Source: Phenylobacterium sp. RIFCSPHIGHO2_01_FULL_69_31 (lineage in GTDB: Bacteria; Pseudomonadota; Alphaproteobacteria; Caulobacterales; Caulobacteraceae). From it: a stretch of DNA of 64,000 bases. Location: contig NZ_MHXN01000014.1 of the NCBI RefSeq assembly GCF_001824475.1, positions 159,854-223,853 of the forward strand. The letters run 5' to 3'. The notes below the pieces were generated by a model. The model was not told the origin of the DNA. It ran no database searches and saw nothing but the letters and a program-made list of their open reading frames with translations. The position numbers and the translations under genes are program-made. This document shows, in pieces, positions 18,101-25,772 of the stretch (position 1 is its first letter; the number at the start of each line of letters is the position of its first letter).

Positions 18101-18754
18101 CTACTGCAGCTGATGGGGCTCGTCATCCGGATCGGAGGCGTCGATCTCGAGAAGGGTGGTCAGCACCTCGAACCGGCTGGCCAAGTCGGGCGCCTCCAGG
18201 AAGGCCTGCTTCTCGGCGGGCTCGAAGGGCAGGCCCATGCACAGGCTGTTGACCAGCGCTTCCAGCGGAGCCTCGCTGGCGGTCTCCCAGTCGATGTCCA
18301 GTTCGCGGCGATTGAGGTAGCGCTTCAGCGCCGTCGCGAACCGGGCGCGGGCGGCCTCGGTCGCGCCCGCCTCCTCGTCCGCGAGGTCGACCCGGAAGCG
18401 CTCGTAGTTCGCCCGCAGCTGGCGATAGGGCAGCCGCAGGTCCAGCTCCTCGCCCGCCTCGAAGCGGCAGACGCCGGTCAGGGTGATCATGTACCGGCCA
18501 TCGGACGTCTCGGCGTAGCTGGTGATCCGGCCCAGGCAGCCGACGTCCGAGAGCTTCGGGCGGGCCCGGCTGCCGCCCCGGGTCTGGATCATCCCGATCA
18601 CCCGGTCGCCGGCCATGGCGTCGTCGACCATGTTCAGGTAGCGCGGCTCGAAGATTTGCAGAGGCAGCTCGCCGCCGGGGAGCAGCAGGGCCCCGTCCAG
18701 CGGGAACACCGGGATCAATTGCGGCAGGTCGGAAAGCTGACGGTAGGGAGCCAT
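18101..18754 (-). CDS. Stand-alone LON substrate-binding-domain protein
   Basis: 217-aa protein that corresponds only to the N-terminal (PUA-like) substrate-binding domain of Lon protease. It starts LIPVFPLDGALLLPGGELPL and contains QIFEPRYLNMV, followed by the helical N-domain part. No AAA+ or peptidase domain is present and the length is normal for this orphan family, so this is not a truncated lon. It sits 6 bases after the chaperedoxin gene. A role in recognising misfolded proteins for partner machinery is plausible but unproven. Confidence 0.92.
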   Translation of the reverse strand: MAPYRQLSDLPQLIPVFPLDGALLLPGGELPLQIFEPRYLNMVDDAMAGDRVIGMIQTRGGSRARPKLSDVGCLGRITSYAETSDGRYMITLTGVCRFEAGEELDLRLPYRQLRANYERFRVDLADEEAGATEAARARFATALKRYLNRRELDIDWETASEAPLEALVNSLCMGLPFEPAEKQAFLEAPDLASRFEVLTTLLEIDASDPDDEPHQLQ

Positions 18755-18760
18755 CGCGCC

Positions 18761-19660
18761 TCAGCTGAACAGGATGGTCGAGAGCTTGCGCCGGCCCTGT
18801 TTGGCGACGTCGGACATGGGTCCGGCGGCTTCGAAGATGGTGAGAAGCTGCTTGCGGGCGGCCTGATCGTTCCACTCCCGGTCGCGGCGGATGCTCTCGA
18901 TGAGCTGGTCGACCGCCTCGTGCATCTGCCCGGAGGCGGCGAGCGCCTTGGCGTACTCGAGCCGCGCCTCGTGGTCGTCGGCGTCGGCCAGGATCCGGGC
19001 CTCGAACACCGCCGTCTCGGAGGGGGCCTGGTCCGCCAGCGCCAGCGCGGCGCGCACCGCATCGATGTCGGGATCCTTTGCGTCCGGCGGCGCCATCTCC
19101 AGCACCTCGCGCGCCTGGTCCAGGTCGCCGGCCTGCTGCAGCACGCGCGCCATGCCGCCGATCGCCTTGACGTGGGTCGGGTCCATCTGCAGCGCCTGGG
19201 CGTAGGCCTGGGCCGCCCCGCCGGCGTCGCCCAGCTCCAGCGACTCCTTCGCCATGCCCAACAGCTCGTCGATGGGCGAGGCGCCGCCCTGCTTGGCCAG
19301 GCGGTCGACGAACTGTTTCACCTGGCTGTCGGGCAGAGCGCCCATGAAGCCGTCCACGGGCCGGCCATCGACGAACGCGAACACGGCCGGGATCGACTGC
19401 ACCCGCAGCTGGCCCGCGTAGGCGGGGTTGGCGTCGATGTCGACCTTGACCAGCTTCACAGCGCCCTTGGCGGCGAGCACGGCCTTCTCCAGGGCCGGGC
19501 CGAGCTGGCGGCACGGGCCGCACCACGTCGCCCAGAAGTCGACGATGACCGGCGTGGTCTTCGAGGCTTCCACGACGTCGGCGATGAAGCTCGCGTCGGT
19601 GGCGTCCTTGATCAGATCGGCGGCGGCCGGCGCGCCTTGGGTTTCCCCAATGAGGGTCAT
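18761..19660 (-). CDS. cnoX: CnoX-like chaperedoxin (thioredoxin plus TPR)
   Basis: 299-aa cytoplasmic protein. The N-terminal thioredoxin fold (~15-120) has an intact WCGPC site (Cys47, Cys50) and the cis-Pro in VQSIPAVFAF. The C-terminal half is a TPR-like helical array (LELGDAGGAAQAYAQALQ; EYAKALAASGQMHEAVDQL). This is the layout of YbbN/CnoX, which holds oxidised clients for GroEL and DnaK. E. coli CnoX lost the redox pair, but alphaproteobacterial members keep it. First gene of a three-gene operon with LON-domain and Trm112-like proteins. Confidence 0.9.
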   Translation of the reverse strand: MTLIGETQGAPAAADLIKDATDASFIADVVEASKTTPVIVDFWATWCGPCRQLGPALEKAVLAAKGAVKLVKVDIDANPAYAGQLRVQSIPAVFAFVDGRPVDGFMGALPDSQVKQFVDRLAKQGGASPIDELLGMAKESLELGDAGGAAQAYAQALQMDPTHVKAIGGMARVLQQAGDLDQAREVLEMAPPDAKDPDIDAVRAALALADQAPSETAVFEARILADADDHEARLEYAKALAASGQMHEAVDQLIESIRRDREWNDQAARKQLLTIFEAAGPMSDVAKQGRRKLSTILFS

Positions 19661-19729
19661 GCCCGAAAGTCCCCTGTCACTTGGTCTCTAACGTCCTTTT
19701 GCCAAGATGGTCGCAACAGGGGCCCGGCG

Positions 19730-20236
19730 CTAGTCGATGCGCGTCATCGCGGCGAAATCCACGATGATCGGCCGGACATCCAGTGCGGCCAGGAAGGCGC
19801 GGAACCCGTCGCGCGTGACCGTGGTCGTGGCGGTGTTGGTCAGCGGGTGGAAGTTGAGTCGGTCGGCCTCGGCCAGCGTCCGGTCCAGCACGAAGCGGAC
19901 GCGGCGGTCGTTGTCGTTGATCAGGCCGAAGGCGGTCACCGAGCCCGGGGTGACGCCAAGGGTCTCGCCCATGAGCTCGGCGCTGCCGAACGAGAGGCGG
20001 GCCGAGCCGATCACCGTGTGAAGCCGCTTCAGGTCGATGCGGGCGCGCCCCTCGGCCGAGATCAGCCAGAGCTGGCCCTTGGCGTCCTTGAGGAACAGGT
20101 TCTTGGTGTGGGCGCCTGGGATCCGGGCCTTGATGTCCTCGCCCTCGTCCACGGTGAAGACGGCGGGGTGCTCATGCGTGACGGCCTGGATTCGGTGATC
20201 CGACAGGAACGCAAGAAGATCGTTGCAGCGCTTCAT
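19730..20236 (-). CDS. Prolyl-tRNA editing protein (YbaK/ProXp type)
   Basis: 168-aa stand-alone editing domain related to the ProRS INS domain. It probably hydrolyses mischarged Ala-tRNA(Pro) (ProXp-ala group). Recognisable parts are [34 protein letters not shown] with the conserved catalytic-region Lys, [19 protein letters not shown], and [15 protein letters not shown] 20236 is preferred because GGGG lies just upstream; an ATG at 20248 lacks a Shine-Dalgarno match. It is monocistronic, 69 bases beyond the chaperedoxin operon on the same strand. Confidence 0.9.
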   Translation of the reverse strand: MKRCNDLLAFLSDHRIQAVTHEHPAVFTVDEGEDIKARIPGAHTKNLFLKDAKGQLWLISAEGRARIDLKRLHTVIGSARLSFGSAELMGETLGVTPGSVTAFGLINDNDRRVRFVLDRTLAEADRLNFHPLTNTATTTVTRDGFRAFLAALDVRPIIVDFAAMTRID

Positions 20237-20351
20237 AGACCCCGTCATAACAAAGCTGCGCCGTGCGACGAATCGACCCTGGGCCACCGGGGCGACTTGA
20301 CACCAACCGGTTGAAACCACGGCGCTTCTTTCTGACATACGCTTGTTAGGC

Positions 20352-20361
20352 GAATCGAGTC
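20352..20361. promoter_or_regulatory. Two abutting GANTC (CcrM-type) sites
   Basis: GAATC followed directly by GAGTC, about 85 bases before the PEPxxWA-CTERM start, in a locally AT-richer stretch. In Caulobacterales GANTC is the CcrM methylation site and can tune promoters. That the sites matter here is inference. Confidence 0.3.
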
Positions 20362-20444
20362 GCAGAGCGCTTGGCATTCATATATTGTTAAGTCTGAAGG
20401 TCGCCTCCGACATGTGGTGGGGGCCAGACGTTGGGGAAGACAAG

Positions 20445-21152
20445 ATGAAGATTCGTACGCTTGCCGCGGCTTCCGCCGCGTTTGGTATCCTCGCTGCGGC
20501 CTCGGCCGCGAACGCCGCCGTCACGGTGAGCGACACGGTGCAGAATGACCTGTACGGCAGCACGCTTGCCGCCCACGGTCAGACGATGCTCTACGATTTC
20601 GACGGGATCGCGAACACGAACGTTTCGTTCTCGGGCGGCATCGAAGTCACGACGACGCCCGATCCGATCAACACCTCCGCTCCGCCGCCGCTTCCGCTCG
20701 CTGATGGCGGCGTGCCGGTCACGAGCGATGGCAACACGATCTACGTGGATCCGACCGACTATCTGTCGGTGCCGGCTGGCGGCTCCGCGACGTTCTCTGG
20801 CGAAAACGGTTACGCTCTGACCTCGTTCAGCTTCTACATGGGCTCGCCGGACTTCTTCAACAAGGTGACGTTCAACTTCCGCAACGGCACCTCCCAGATC
20901 CTCACCGGCGATCAGATTTGGGGCGGCTCGCCCGACGGCAATGGCGACCGGACGCTGGGCTACCGCGTCTATTACGATTTCGGCGGCATGGGCGTGAATT
21001 CGATCACCTTCGAATCTGCCCAAAACTCGTTCGAGTTCGACGGCCTCGCTGGCTCGCTGGCGGTTCCGGAACCCGGCACCTGGGCCCTGATGATCATGGG
21101 CTTCGGCGGCGCTGGCGCCATGCTCCGTCGACGCAAGGCGGCTCTGGCCTAA
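20445..21152 (+). CDS. PEPxxWA-CTERM sorting-domain secreted protein
   Basis: 235-aa exported protein of unknown function. The signal peptide is KIRTLAAASAAFGILAAASAANA. The middle is a beta-rich domain with few charges (YALTSFSFYMGSPDFFNKV). The C-terminus is a sorting signal: VPEPGTWALMIMGFGGAGAM followed by RRRK. Such tails are processed by an exosortase-type enzyme and exported with surface polysaccharide (family knowledge); no exosortase is in this window. ATG 20445 has GGGGAAG upstream; an in-frame open stretch before it has no signal peptide. Codon use is slightly less GC-extreme than its neighbours. A strong terminator follows. Confidence 0.9.
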   Translation: MKIRTLAAASAAFGILAAASAANAAVTVSDTVQNDLYGSTLAAHGQTMLYDFDGIANTNVSFSGGIEVTTTPDPINTSAPPPLPLADGGVPVTSDGNTIYVDPTDYLSVPAGGSATFSGENGYALTSFSFYMGSPDFFNKVTFNFRNGTSQILTGDQIWGGSPDGNGDRTLGYRVYYDFGGMGVNSITFESAQNSFEFDGLAGSLAVPEPGTWALMIMGFGGAGAMLRRRKAALA

Positions 21153-21198
21153 GCATACGCCTCTCGGGAACCTTCGGGTTTCCAGGGCAAAGGAACAG

Positions 21199-21227
21199 CC
21201 CCGGTCGCGCGAGCGGCCGGGGTTTTT
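21199..21227 (+). terminator. Rho-independent terminator after the PEPxxWA-CTERM gene
   Basis: A 10-bp stem (CCCCGGTCGC with GCGGCCGGGG, including one G-T pair) closes a GCGA tetraloop at 21209-21212 and is followed by TTTTT. It is the clearest intrinsic terminator in the window. Confidence 0.92.
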
Positions 21228-21310
21228 CCATGTCTGGGGCCGAGCTCGTCCACTGGACGGACCGCCAGGGCCGCGCTTAAGGGTCTCGCGAGTAGCAAGA
21301 GCGAGGGTCC

Positions 21311-22054
21311 ATGGAACTTGAGTGCTTCCCCACCACCGAGCGGCCCCCGGAAATCGTGCCGGGCCGCCCGCAGCGGGCCTGGATGGACGCCTTCACCGCA
21401 CGGCATCCCTACCGGTGTCTGCCGCTCAACATGGCCAACTCGTCCGGCTGGGAAATCCTCTGCCCCGTCGCATTCACGGCCGAATGGAACGGCGGGCTGA
21501 TGCAGTCCGACCTGACCCTTAAGCCGGATTACCCCAACCCGGACTTCCACCGGCTGGCCACCAGCCACTTCAGCCATGGCGTGCTGACGCTGCACCCCGG
21601 CTACCTGTTCCGCACGCCGCCCGGCTGGTCGATGATGGCCATGGGCCCGCCGAACCACGTGAAGGACGGGATTCAGCCGCTCGCCGGCGTGGTCGAGACC
21701 GACTGGCTGCCCTTTCCCTTCACGATGAACTGGATCTTCACCCGCCCCGGCCGGGTGCGGTTCGAGAAGGGCGAGCCCTTCTGCTTCATCACTCTGCTGC
21801 AGGACCACACGCTGCACGAGATCCAGCCGGTGATCCGCCGCATGGATTCCGACCCGGAGCTGCGCCACCAGTACGACGTCTGGGAGAAGCATCGCAGCGA
21901 GTTCAACCAGCGCATCTTCCGCGGCGACCCCGAAGCCACCAAGGAGGCTTGGCAACGCTACTACTTCAAGGGCGAGTACCCGGAGGAAGTGAAGGCGGAC
22001 GCCCCGGAGGGCCACGTCAACAAGCGCCGGCTGAAGGCGCCGAAGTTCCGTTAG
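21311..22054 (+). CDS. DUF6065-family protein
   Basis: 247-aa soluble protein of unknown function with no signal peptide or membrane helix. Recognised as DUF6065 by MANSSGWEILCPVAFTAEWN, HFSHGVLTLHPGYLFRTPPG, and PFTMNWIFTRPGRVRFEKGE. The C-terminal ~50 residues are charged and probably helical. Many conserved Trp, His and Pro residues suggest a cupin-like or metal/ligand pocket, but no catalytic motif can be named. It stands alone between the terminator and the tRNA gene. Confidence 0.85.
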   Translation: MELECFPTTERPPEIVPGRPQRAWMDAFTARHPYRCLPLNMANSSGWEILCPVAFTAEWNGGLMQSDLTLKPDYPNPDFHRLATSHFSHGVLTLHPGYLFRTPPGWSMMAMGPPNHVKDGIQPLAGVVETDWLPFPFTMNWIFTRPGRVRFEKGEPFCFITLLQDHTLHEIQPVIRRMDSDPELRHQYDVWEKHRSEFNQRIFRGDPEATKEAWQRYYFKGEYPEEVKADAPEGHVNKRRLKAPKFR

Positions 22055-22109
22055 AACAGGGTCGGCGCAGGCGGGTCGGGCGACCTTAAAAAATGCCGCT
22101 TCGGCCCGC

Positions 22110-22138
22110 TTGCAAACGCAGAGGCCGTCTGCCATAAG
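22110..22138 (+). promoter_or_regulatory. Probable promoter of tRNA-Gly
   Basis: TTGCAA at 22110-22115 and CATAAG at 22133-22138 are separated by 17 bases, a reasonable housekeeping promoter. The predicted start leaves a leader of about 35 bases before the tRNA. Confidence 0.5.
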
Positions 22139-22180
22139 GCCGCCTCTCGCATTTGGGGCTGACTATCGCCCCTACGGAGC

Positions 22181-22255
22181 GCGGGCGTAGCTCAGGGGTA
22201 GAGCACAACCTTGCCAAGGTTGGGGTCGGGCGTTCGAATCGCCTCGCCCGCTCCA
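22181..22255 (+). tRNA. tRNA-Gly (anticodon GCC)
   Basis: A complete cloverleaf can be folded: acceptor GCGGGCG/CGCCCGC, D arm GCTC/GAGC, anticodon stem CAACC/GGTTG around loop TTGCCAA with anticodon GCC at 22213-22215, and T arm with TTCGAAT. Discriminator T is followed by an encoded CCA. It reads Gly codons GGC/GGU. Confidence 0.98.
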
Positions 22256-22279
22256 AATTCAAGCTGATCGGCGATCCAG

Positions 22280-22299
22280 CGGCGGCCTTCGGGCCGCCG
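22280..22299. terminator. UUCG-loop hairpin between tRNA-Gly and the glycosyltransferase gene
   Basis: An 8-bp stem (CGGCGGCC/GGCCGCCG) is closed by a TTCG loop, an exceptionally stable tetraloop. Only a weak T run follows. It may end or process the tRNA transcript and block read-through from the convergent gene. Confidence 0.55.
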
Positions 22300-22307
22300 T
22301 TCGCACA

Positions 22308-23420
22308 TCAGGCGCTGCGTATCCCGCGAGCGAGAACCTCGTCCACCAGTCCCGCGTAGAGGTCGTTCGTAAGGCTGAGGTCGTAGGCCAGCGCGCGCTC
22401 GCCGGGACGGACCGGCGCCTGCGCCTGGGCCAGCACCGCCTGCGCCAGGGCGTCCGGGTCGTCGCCATCGAAGAGCAGCCCATAGCGGCCCTCATCCAGC
22501 ACCAGGGCGGCGTCCCCCGCCAGCCGCGAGGCCACCACCGGTGTTCCGGCCGCCAGAGCTTCGAGCAGGGCCAGGGACGAGGTCTCCCACCGCGACGGCA
22601 GGGCGAACACGGCCGCCCGCGACAGCCAGGCGAAGACATTGTCGGTCTCGCCCGCCAGCAGGAAGTCCTGATCCAGGCCCGCGGCCCGGGCCAGCCTCGC
22701 CAGCCGTTCCCGTTCCTCGTCCGCGCCGCCACCGATGATCGCCAGGCGCAGGCGGCGGCTGGCGCGCGCCCGGCCCATCGCCTCGATCAGCAGGTCGAAG
22801 TTCTTTTGCGGCCGCAGCCGCCCGATGCCCAGCACGACGGGGACCGGCTCCTCCAGCCACGGATGCGGCGCGGGGGCGCGGGAGAGCCGCGTCGCCTGGG
22901 CCTTGTCGACACCGTTCGGCAGCTCGGCTGCCCGTCCGGTCTCGATGGCGCGCGCGAACAGCGGCAGGCGCCGCAGCGCGCGGCCGACGACGACGATCCG
23001 CGCCGCGTCCCGCACAAGCGCCGCCATCCAGGCCAGGCGGAGCCGGCTCTTCAAGCCGTCATCCCGCGCCACCTCGTTGCTGATGCAGTAGATGCGGGCG
23101 ATGTGGCGCAGGCCCTGGCAGGCCAGGAACGGCGTCCAGTGGCCCATGTTGCCCACCGACATCAGGACGCCGCCCGGCTGCTTCGAAAGCCAGGCGCGCA
23201 GCCGCAGGGCGGCGACGCCGCGTCCCAGCGCGCCCTCCCGCCCGGCCAGGATCTTCAGCCGGAACGGGCCTCGCACGGCTTCCTCGGCGAAGAACCCCTG
23301 GCCATAGCCGGCGACGAGGGTTGTCGGATGGTCCTGCGACAGCCGCTTTGCGAAATCAAGGGCGTTGCGCACCACGCCGCTCGAACGCAGGTCGTGGACA
23401 TAAAGGTAGACGTGGCGCAT
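22308..23420 (-). CDS. GT4-family glycosyltransferase
   Basis: GT-B-fold retaining glycosyltransferase, 370 aa, cytoplasmic face of the membrane. It starts MRHVYLYVHDLRSSGVVRNAL, the Gly/Ser-rich acceptor-side loop of the family. The C-terminal donor domain has GIGRLRPQKNFDLLIEAM and the E-x7-E region SRWETSSLALLEALAAGTPVVAS. ATG 23420 has GGAG upstream and fits the fold; the frame is open 48 bases further. It is divergent from a three-gene set of two ATP-grasp enzymes and an NTP transferase, with 68 bases between starts. Sugar and acceptor are unknown; a surface glycan is likely. Confidence 0.9.
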   Translation of the reverse strand: MRHVYLYVHDLRSSGVVRNALDFAKRLSQDHPTTLVAGYGQGFFAEEAVRGPFRLKILAGREGALGRGVAALRLRAWLSKQPGGVLMSVGNMGHWTPFLACQGLRHIARIYCISNEVARDDGLKSRLRLAWMAALVRDAARIVVVGRALRRLPLFARAIETGRAAELPNGVDKAQATRLSRAPAPHPWLEEPVPVVLGIGRLRPQKNFDLLIEAMGRARASRRLRLAIIGGGADEERERLARLARAAGLDQDFLLAGETDNVFAWLSRAAVFALPSRWETSSLALLEALAAGTPVVASRLAGDAALVLDEGRYGLLFDGDDPDALAQAVLAQAQAPVRPGERALAYDLSLTNDLYAGLVDEVLARGIRSA

Positions 23421-23488
23421 CGGCGGCTCCGGCCCTGTGTCACGTGCGCTACCGGGTGATTGTAACAATCCGATGCTAGGGCCGCCGG

Positions 23489-24640
23489 ATGGGGTATGAC
23501 CGGCTCTACTTCCTCAAGAAGGCCTACGCGATCTATCCGGGGGTGCTGGCCCCCGTGAGCGGCGGCTTCCTGGCCGAGCATTATCGCCAGCGACGGGCGA
23601 CGCGGGGGCCGTTGCGCGCCGCCCTGGACGCTGCCGTCGGCCTGGGCTTCCGCGCCTGGATCCCGTGGCGGGCCCGCAAGGTGCAGCGGAAGTTTGGCCT
23701 GGAGGAGAGCTGGCGGGCGCGGGCCATCGAGATCGCCCGGGCGCGGTTCGCCGACCCGCAGGACGTGGCTCTCTTCCGGATCGAGGAGGCCGCGGCGCTG
23801 GACGGCTATATCCGCCGCTTCGAGGACGCGGCGCTCAACAAGCGCATCAATCCTCTCGGCTGGACCGCGGGCTGCGCCCTGGCCGACAAGGCGCTGTTCT
23901 ACGACCGGTGCCGGGCCGCCGGTCTGCCGCATCCCGAGATCGTGGCCATCGTCGCGCGGGATCGGCTGGCGCCCGGCGCCGATCCAGCGGGCCGCGAGCT
24001 GGTCGCCAAGCCGGCGTACGGCGAAGGCGGCGACGGCCTGACCCTGCTGGGCGCCTTCGCGGACGCCGCCGACCTGGCCGCGCGGCTGCCCGCGACCCTC
24101 AAGACGGCGCGCGGGACCCTGGTGGTTCAGCCGCGCATAGCCACCCATCCGGCCCTGTCCGACCTCGCGCTGGACGCCCTGCCCACCGTCCGGGTCGTGA
24201 CCATCCTGGACGAGGCGGGCGTCCCCGAGGTCGTCAGCGCGACGTTCCGCTTCGCCTCCGATCCCGCGGCCCGCGTGGACAACATGAAGGCCGGCGGCCT
24301 GATCTCGTCAGTCGACCTAGAGGATGGCGCCTTGGGTCTCGCCTGCAAGGGCTATGGCGGGGGCGATCATGAAAGACATCCGGTGACGGGCGCCCCGATC
24401 CTGGGCCGCAGGCTCCCCGACTGGACGGGCGTGAAGGCGCTGGCCGTGCGGGCCCATGCGGAGGCCTTCGCCGACTACGCCCTCATCGGCTGGGACATCG
24501 CCATGACGCCGGAGGGCCCGCTGCTGATCGAGGGCAACGGCAAGCCCGGTGTCCTGATGCCCCAGCGCGCCGCGCGCCGGGGCCTGGGCGAGGGCCGCTA
24601 TGGCGAGCTGCTCGCTCATCATCTTGCCAACAAAGCGTAG
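23489..24640 (+). CDS. Sugar-transfer-associated ATP-grasp enzyme
   Basis: 383-aa enzyme of the ATPgrasp_ST (alpha-L-glutamate ligase-related) group, typically found with polysaccharide genes. The ATP-grasp lysine motif is ELVAKPAYGEGGDGLTLL, and the Mg-binding end is DIAMTPEGPLLIEGNGKPG. The N-terminal ~110 residues form a helical, Arg-rich region, including LDAAVGLGFRAWIPWRARKV, that may contact membrane or a partner. It should form an acid-amine or acid-thiol bond using ATP, perhaps decorating a glycan with an amino acid (inference). First gene of a plus-strand run divergent from the glycosyltransferase. Confidence 0.85.
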   Translation: MGYDRLYFLKKAYAIYPGVLAPVSGGFLAEHYRQRRATRGPLRAALDAAVGLGFRAWIPWRARKVQRKFGLEESWRARAIEIARARFADPQDVALFRIEEAAALDGYIRRFEDAALNKRINPLGWTAGCALADKALFYDRCRAAGLPHPEIVAIVARDRLAPGADPAGRELVAKPAYGEGGDGLTLLGAFADAADLAARLPATLKTARGTLVVQPRIATHPALSDLALDALPTVRVVTILDEAGVPEVVSATFRFASDPAARVDNMKAGGLISSVDLEDGALGLACKGYGGGDHERHPVTGAPILGRRLPDWTGVKALAVRAHAEAFADYALIGWDIAMTPEGPLLIEGNGKPGVLMPQRAARRGLGEGRYGELLAHHLANKA

Positions 24641-24746
24641 CGGAGACGTCACGCCGGGCCGGTACGTCAGTACAGGAAGGCCCGTCGTCCCGGAGTCGGC
24701 CATGGGGAGCCGACCGCTCGCCGGTCCACGGATGTGGGAGAATCCG

Positions 24747-25772
24747 ATGAGCCGTCACCCGACGCCGCGAAGCATTCCGGCGAGCCTCAAGCGCGCCCTC
24801 CGGATCCTGTTCATCGCCAAGCACGCCCGCTGGGAGGGCGGCTTGCACCCGGAAGACGGGACCCACGCCACCTATCACCGCGAGATGCGCTCCACGCTGG
24901 AGGCGATGGGCCTGAACCTGATGCTGGCCGACGACTACCGGGTGCTGTTCGACGAGCCGCTGGTGGACTTCGTCTTTCCGCTCCTGAACCGCGGCGGCTT
25001 CCTCAACTCCGAGATGATGCTGCCCCTCCTCTGTGAGCGGCAGGGCGTCCCGTACCTGGGCGCCAGCCCGATCCTGCGCGGCCTGGCCGACGACAAGCAT
25101 CTCAGCAAGCGCGCCGCCCTGGCCCGGGGTATCCCGACCGCGCCGTGGGCCATCTTCCGCCAGGGCGCGCCGGTCGAGCAGGCGCAGGTCCCGACAGCCG
25201 AGCGCTATGTGATCAAGCCGAACGCCAGCTCGGCCAGCTGGGGCGTCGGCGACGCCTACGACTGGGCGGGCGTCCAGTCCGCGGTCATCCGCCTGCAGGA
25301 GGAGGGCCACGACGCCCTCGTCGAACCTTTCATCGCGGGCCACGATATCGAGGTCTCGGTCGTCACCGTCGACGGTGCGCCGGTGATCCTGCCGACCCAC
25401 ATCGTCGAGCAGGCCGATCCGGCCCTGCTGCGCACCTACCAGGAGAAGCGCAACCTCACCGCCGGCCAGGCCTACGAGATCCGGCCCCTGGCTGACCCGC
25501 AGGTGCTGGCGGTCGTCGAAGAGCGGGCCCGCGAGATGATGCGGGAGTTCACGCCCTTCGACTACGGGCGGTTCGAGTTCCGGATCGACGTGACCACGGG
25601 CGCGATCCAGTTCCTGGAGGTGAACCTCAACTGCAATCTCTGGTCCCGGAAGACCATCTCCATGGCGGCCGCCCAGATCGGCTGGAGCCACGGCGAGTTG
25701 ATCGAGACCATCCTGGCCGAGAGCCTGCGCCGCCAGGGCCTCTTGGGACAGCGGCTCGATGTCGCGGCCTGA
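24747..25772 (+). CDS. ATP-grasp ligase related to D-Ala-D-Ala ligase
   Basis: 341-aa enzyme with the Ddl-like order of domains. Visible motifs are YLGASPILRGLADDKHLSK, RYVIKPNASSASWGVG (ATP-binding Lys), VEPFIAGHDIEVSVV, and FLEVNLNCNLWSRKTISMAA. Housekeeping Ddl has a short EINTxPG-like motif at that last position, so substrate specificity has changed. The start at 24747 follows GGGAG and gives a normal N-terminus. No mur genes are nearby. It overlaps the NTP-transferase gene by 14 bases, so the two products probably act together. Likely reaction: ATP-driven amide bond formation; substrates unknown. Confidence 0.82.
   Translation: MSRHPTPRSIPASLKRALRILFIAKHARWEGGLHPEDGTHATYHREMRSTLEAMGLNLMLADDYRVLFDEPLVDFVFPLLNRGGFLNSEMMLPLLCERQGVPYLGASPILRGLADDKHLSKRAALARGIPTAPWAIFRQGAPVEQAQVPTAERYVIKPNASSASWGVGDAYDWAGVQSAVIRLQEEGHDALVEPFIAGHDIEVSVVTVDGAPVILPTHIVEQADPALLRTYQEKRNLTAGQAYEIRPLADPQVLAVVEERAREMMREFTPFDYGRFEFRIDVTTGAIQFLEVNLNCNLWSRKTISMAAAQIGWSHGELIETILAESLRRQGLLGQRLDVAA

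Noticed and set aside
18101..18754. Truncated lon pseudogene
   Set aside because: Length and ends match a conserved stand-alone LON-domain family, with no remnant of AAA+ or peptidase sequence.
22110..22118. TTGCAAA-type half site as a RamB/PccR box (similar one near 30155)
   Set aside because: Single half sites without the paired repeat, far from acyl-CoA genes; the first fits better as a -35 element of the tRNA promoter.
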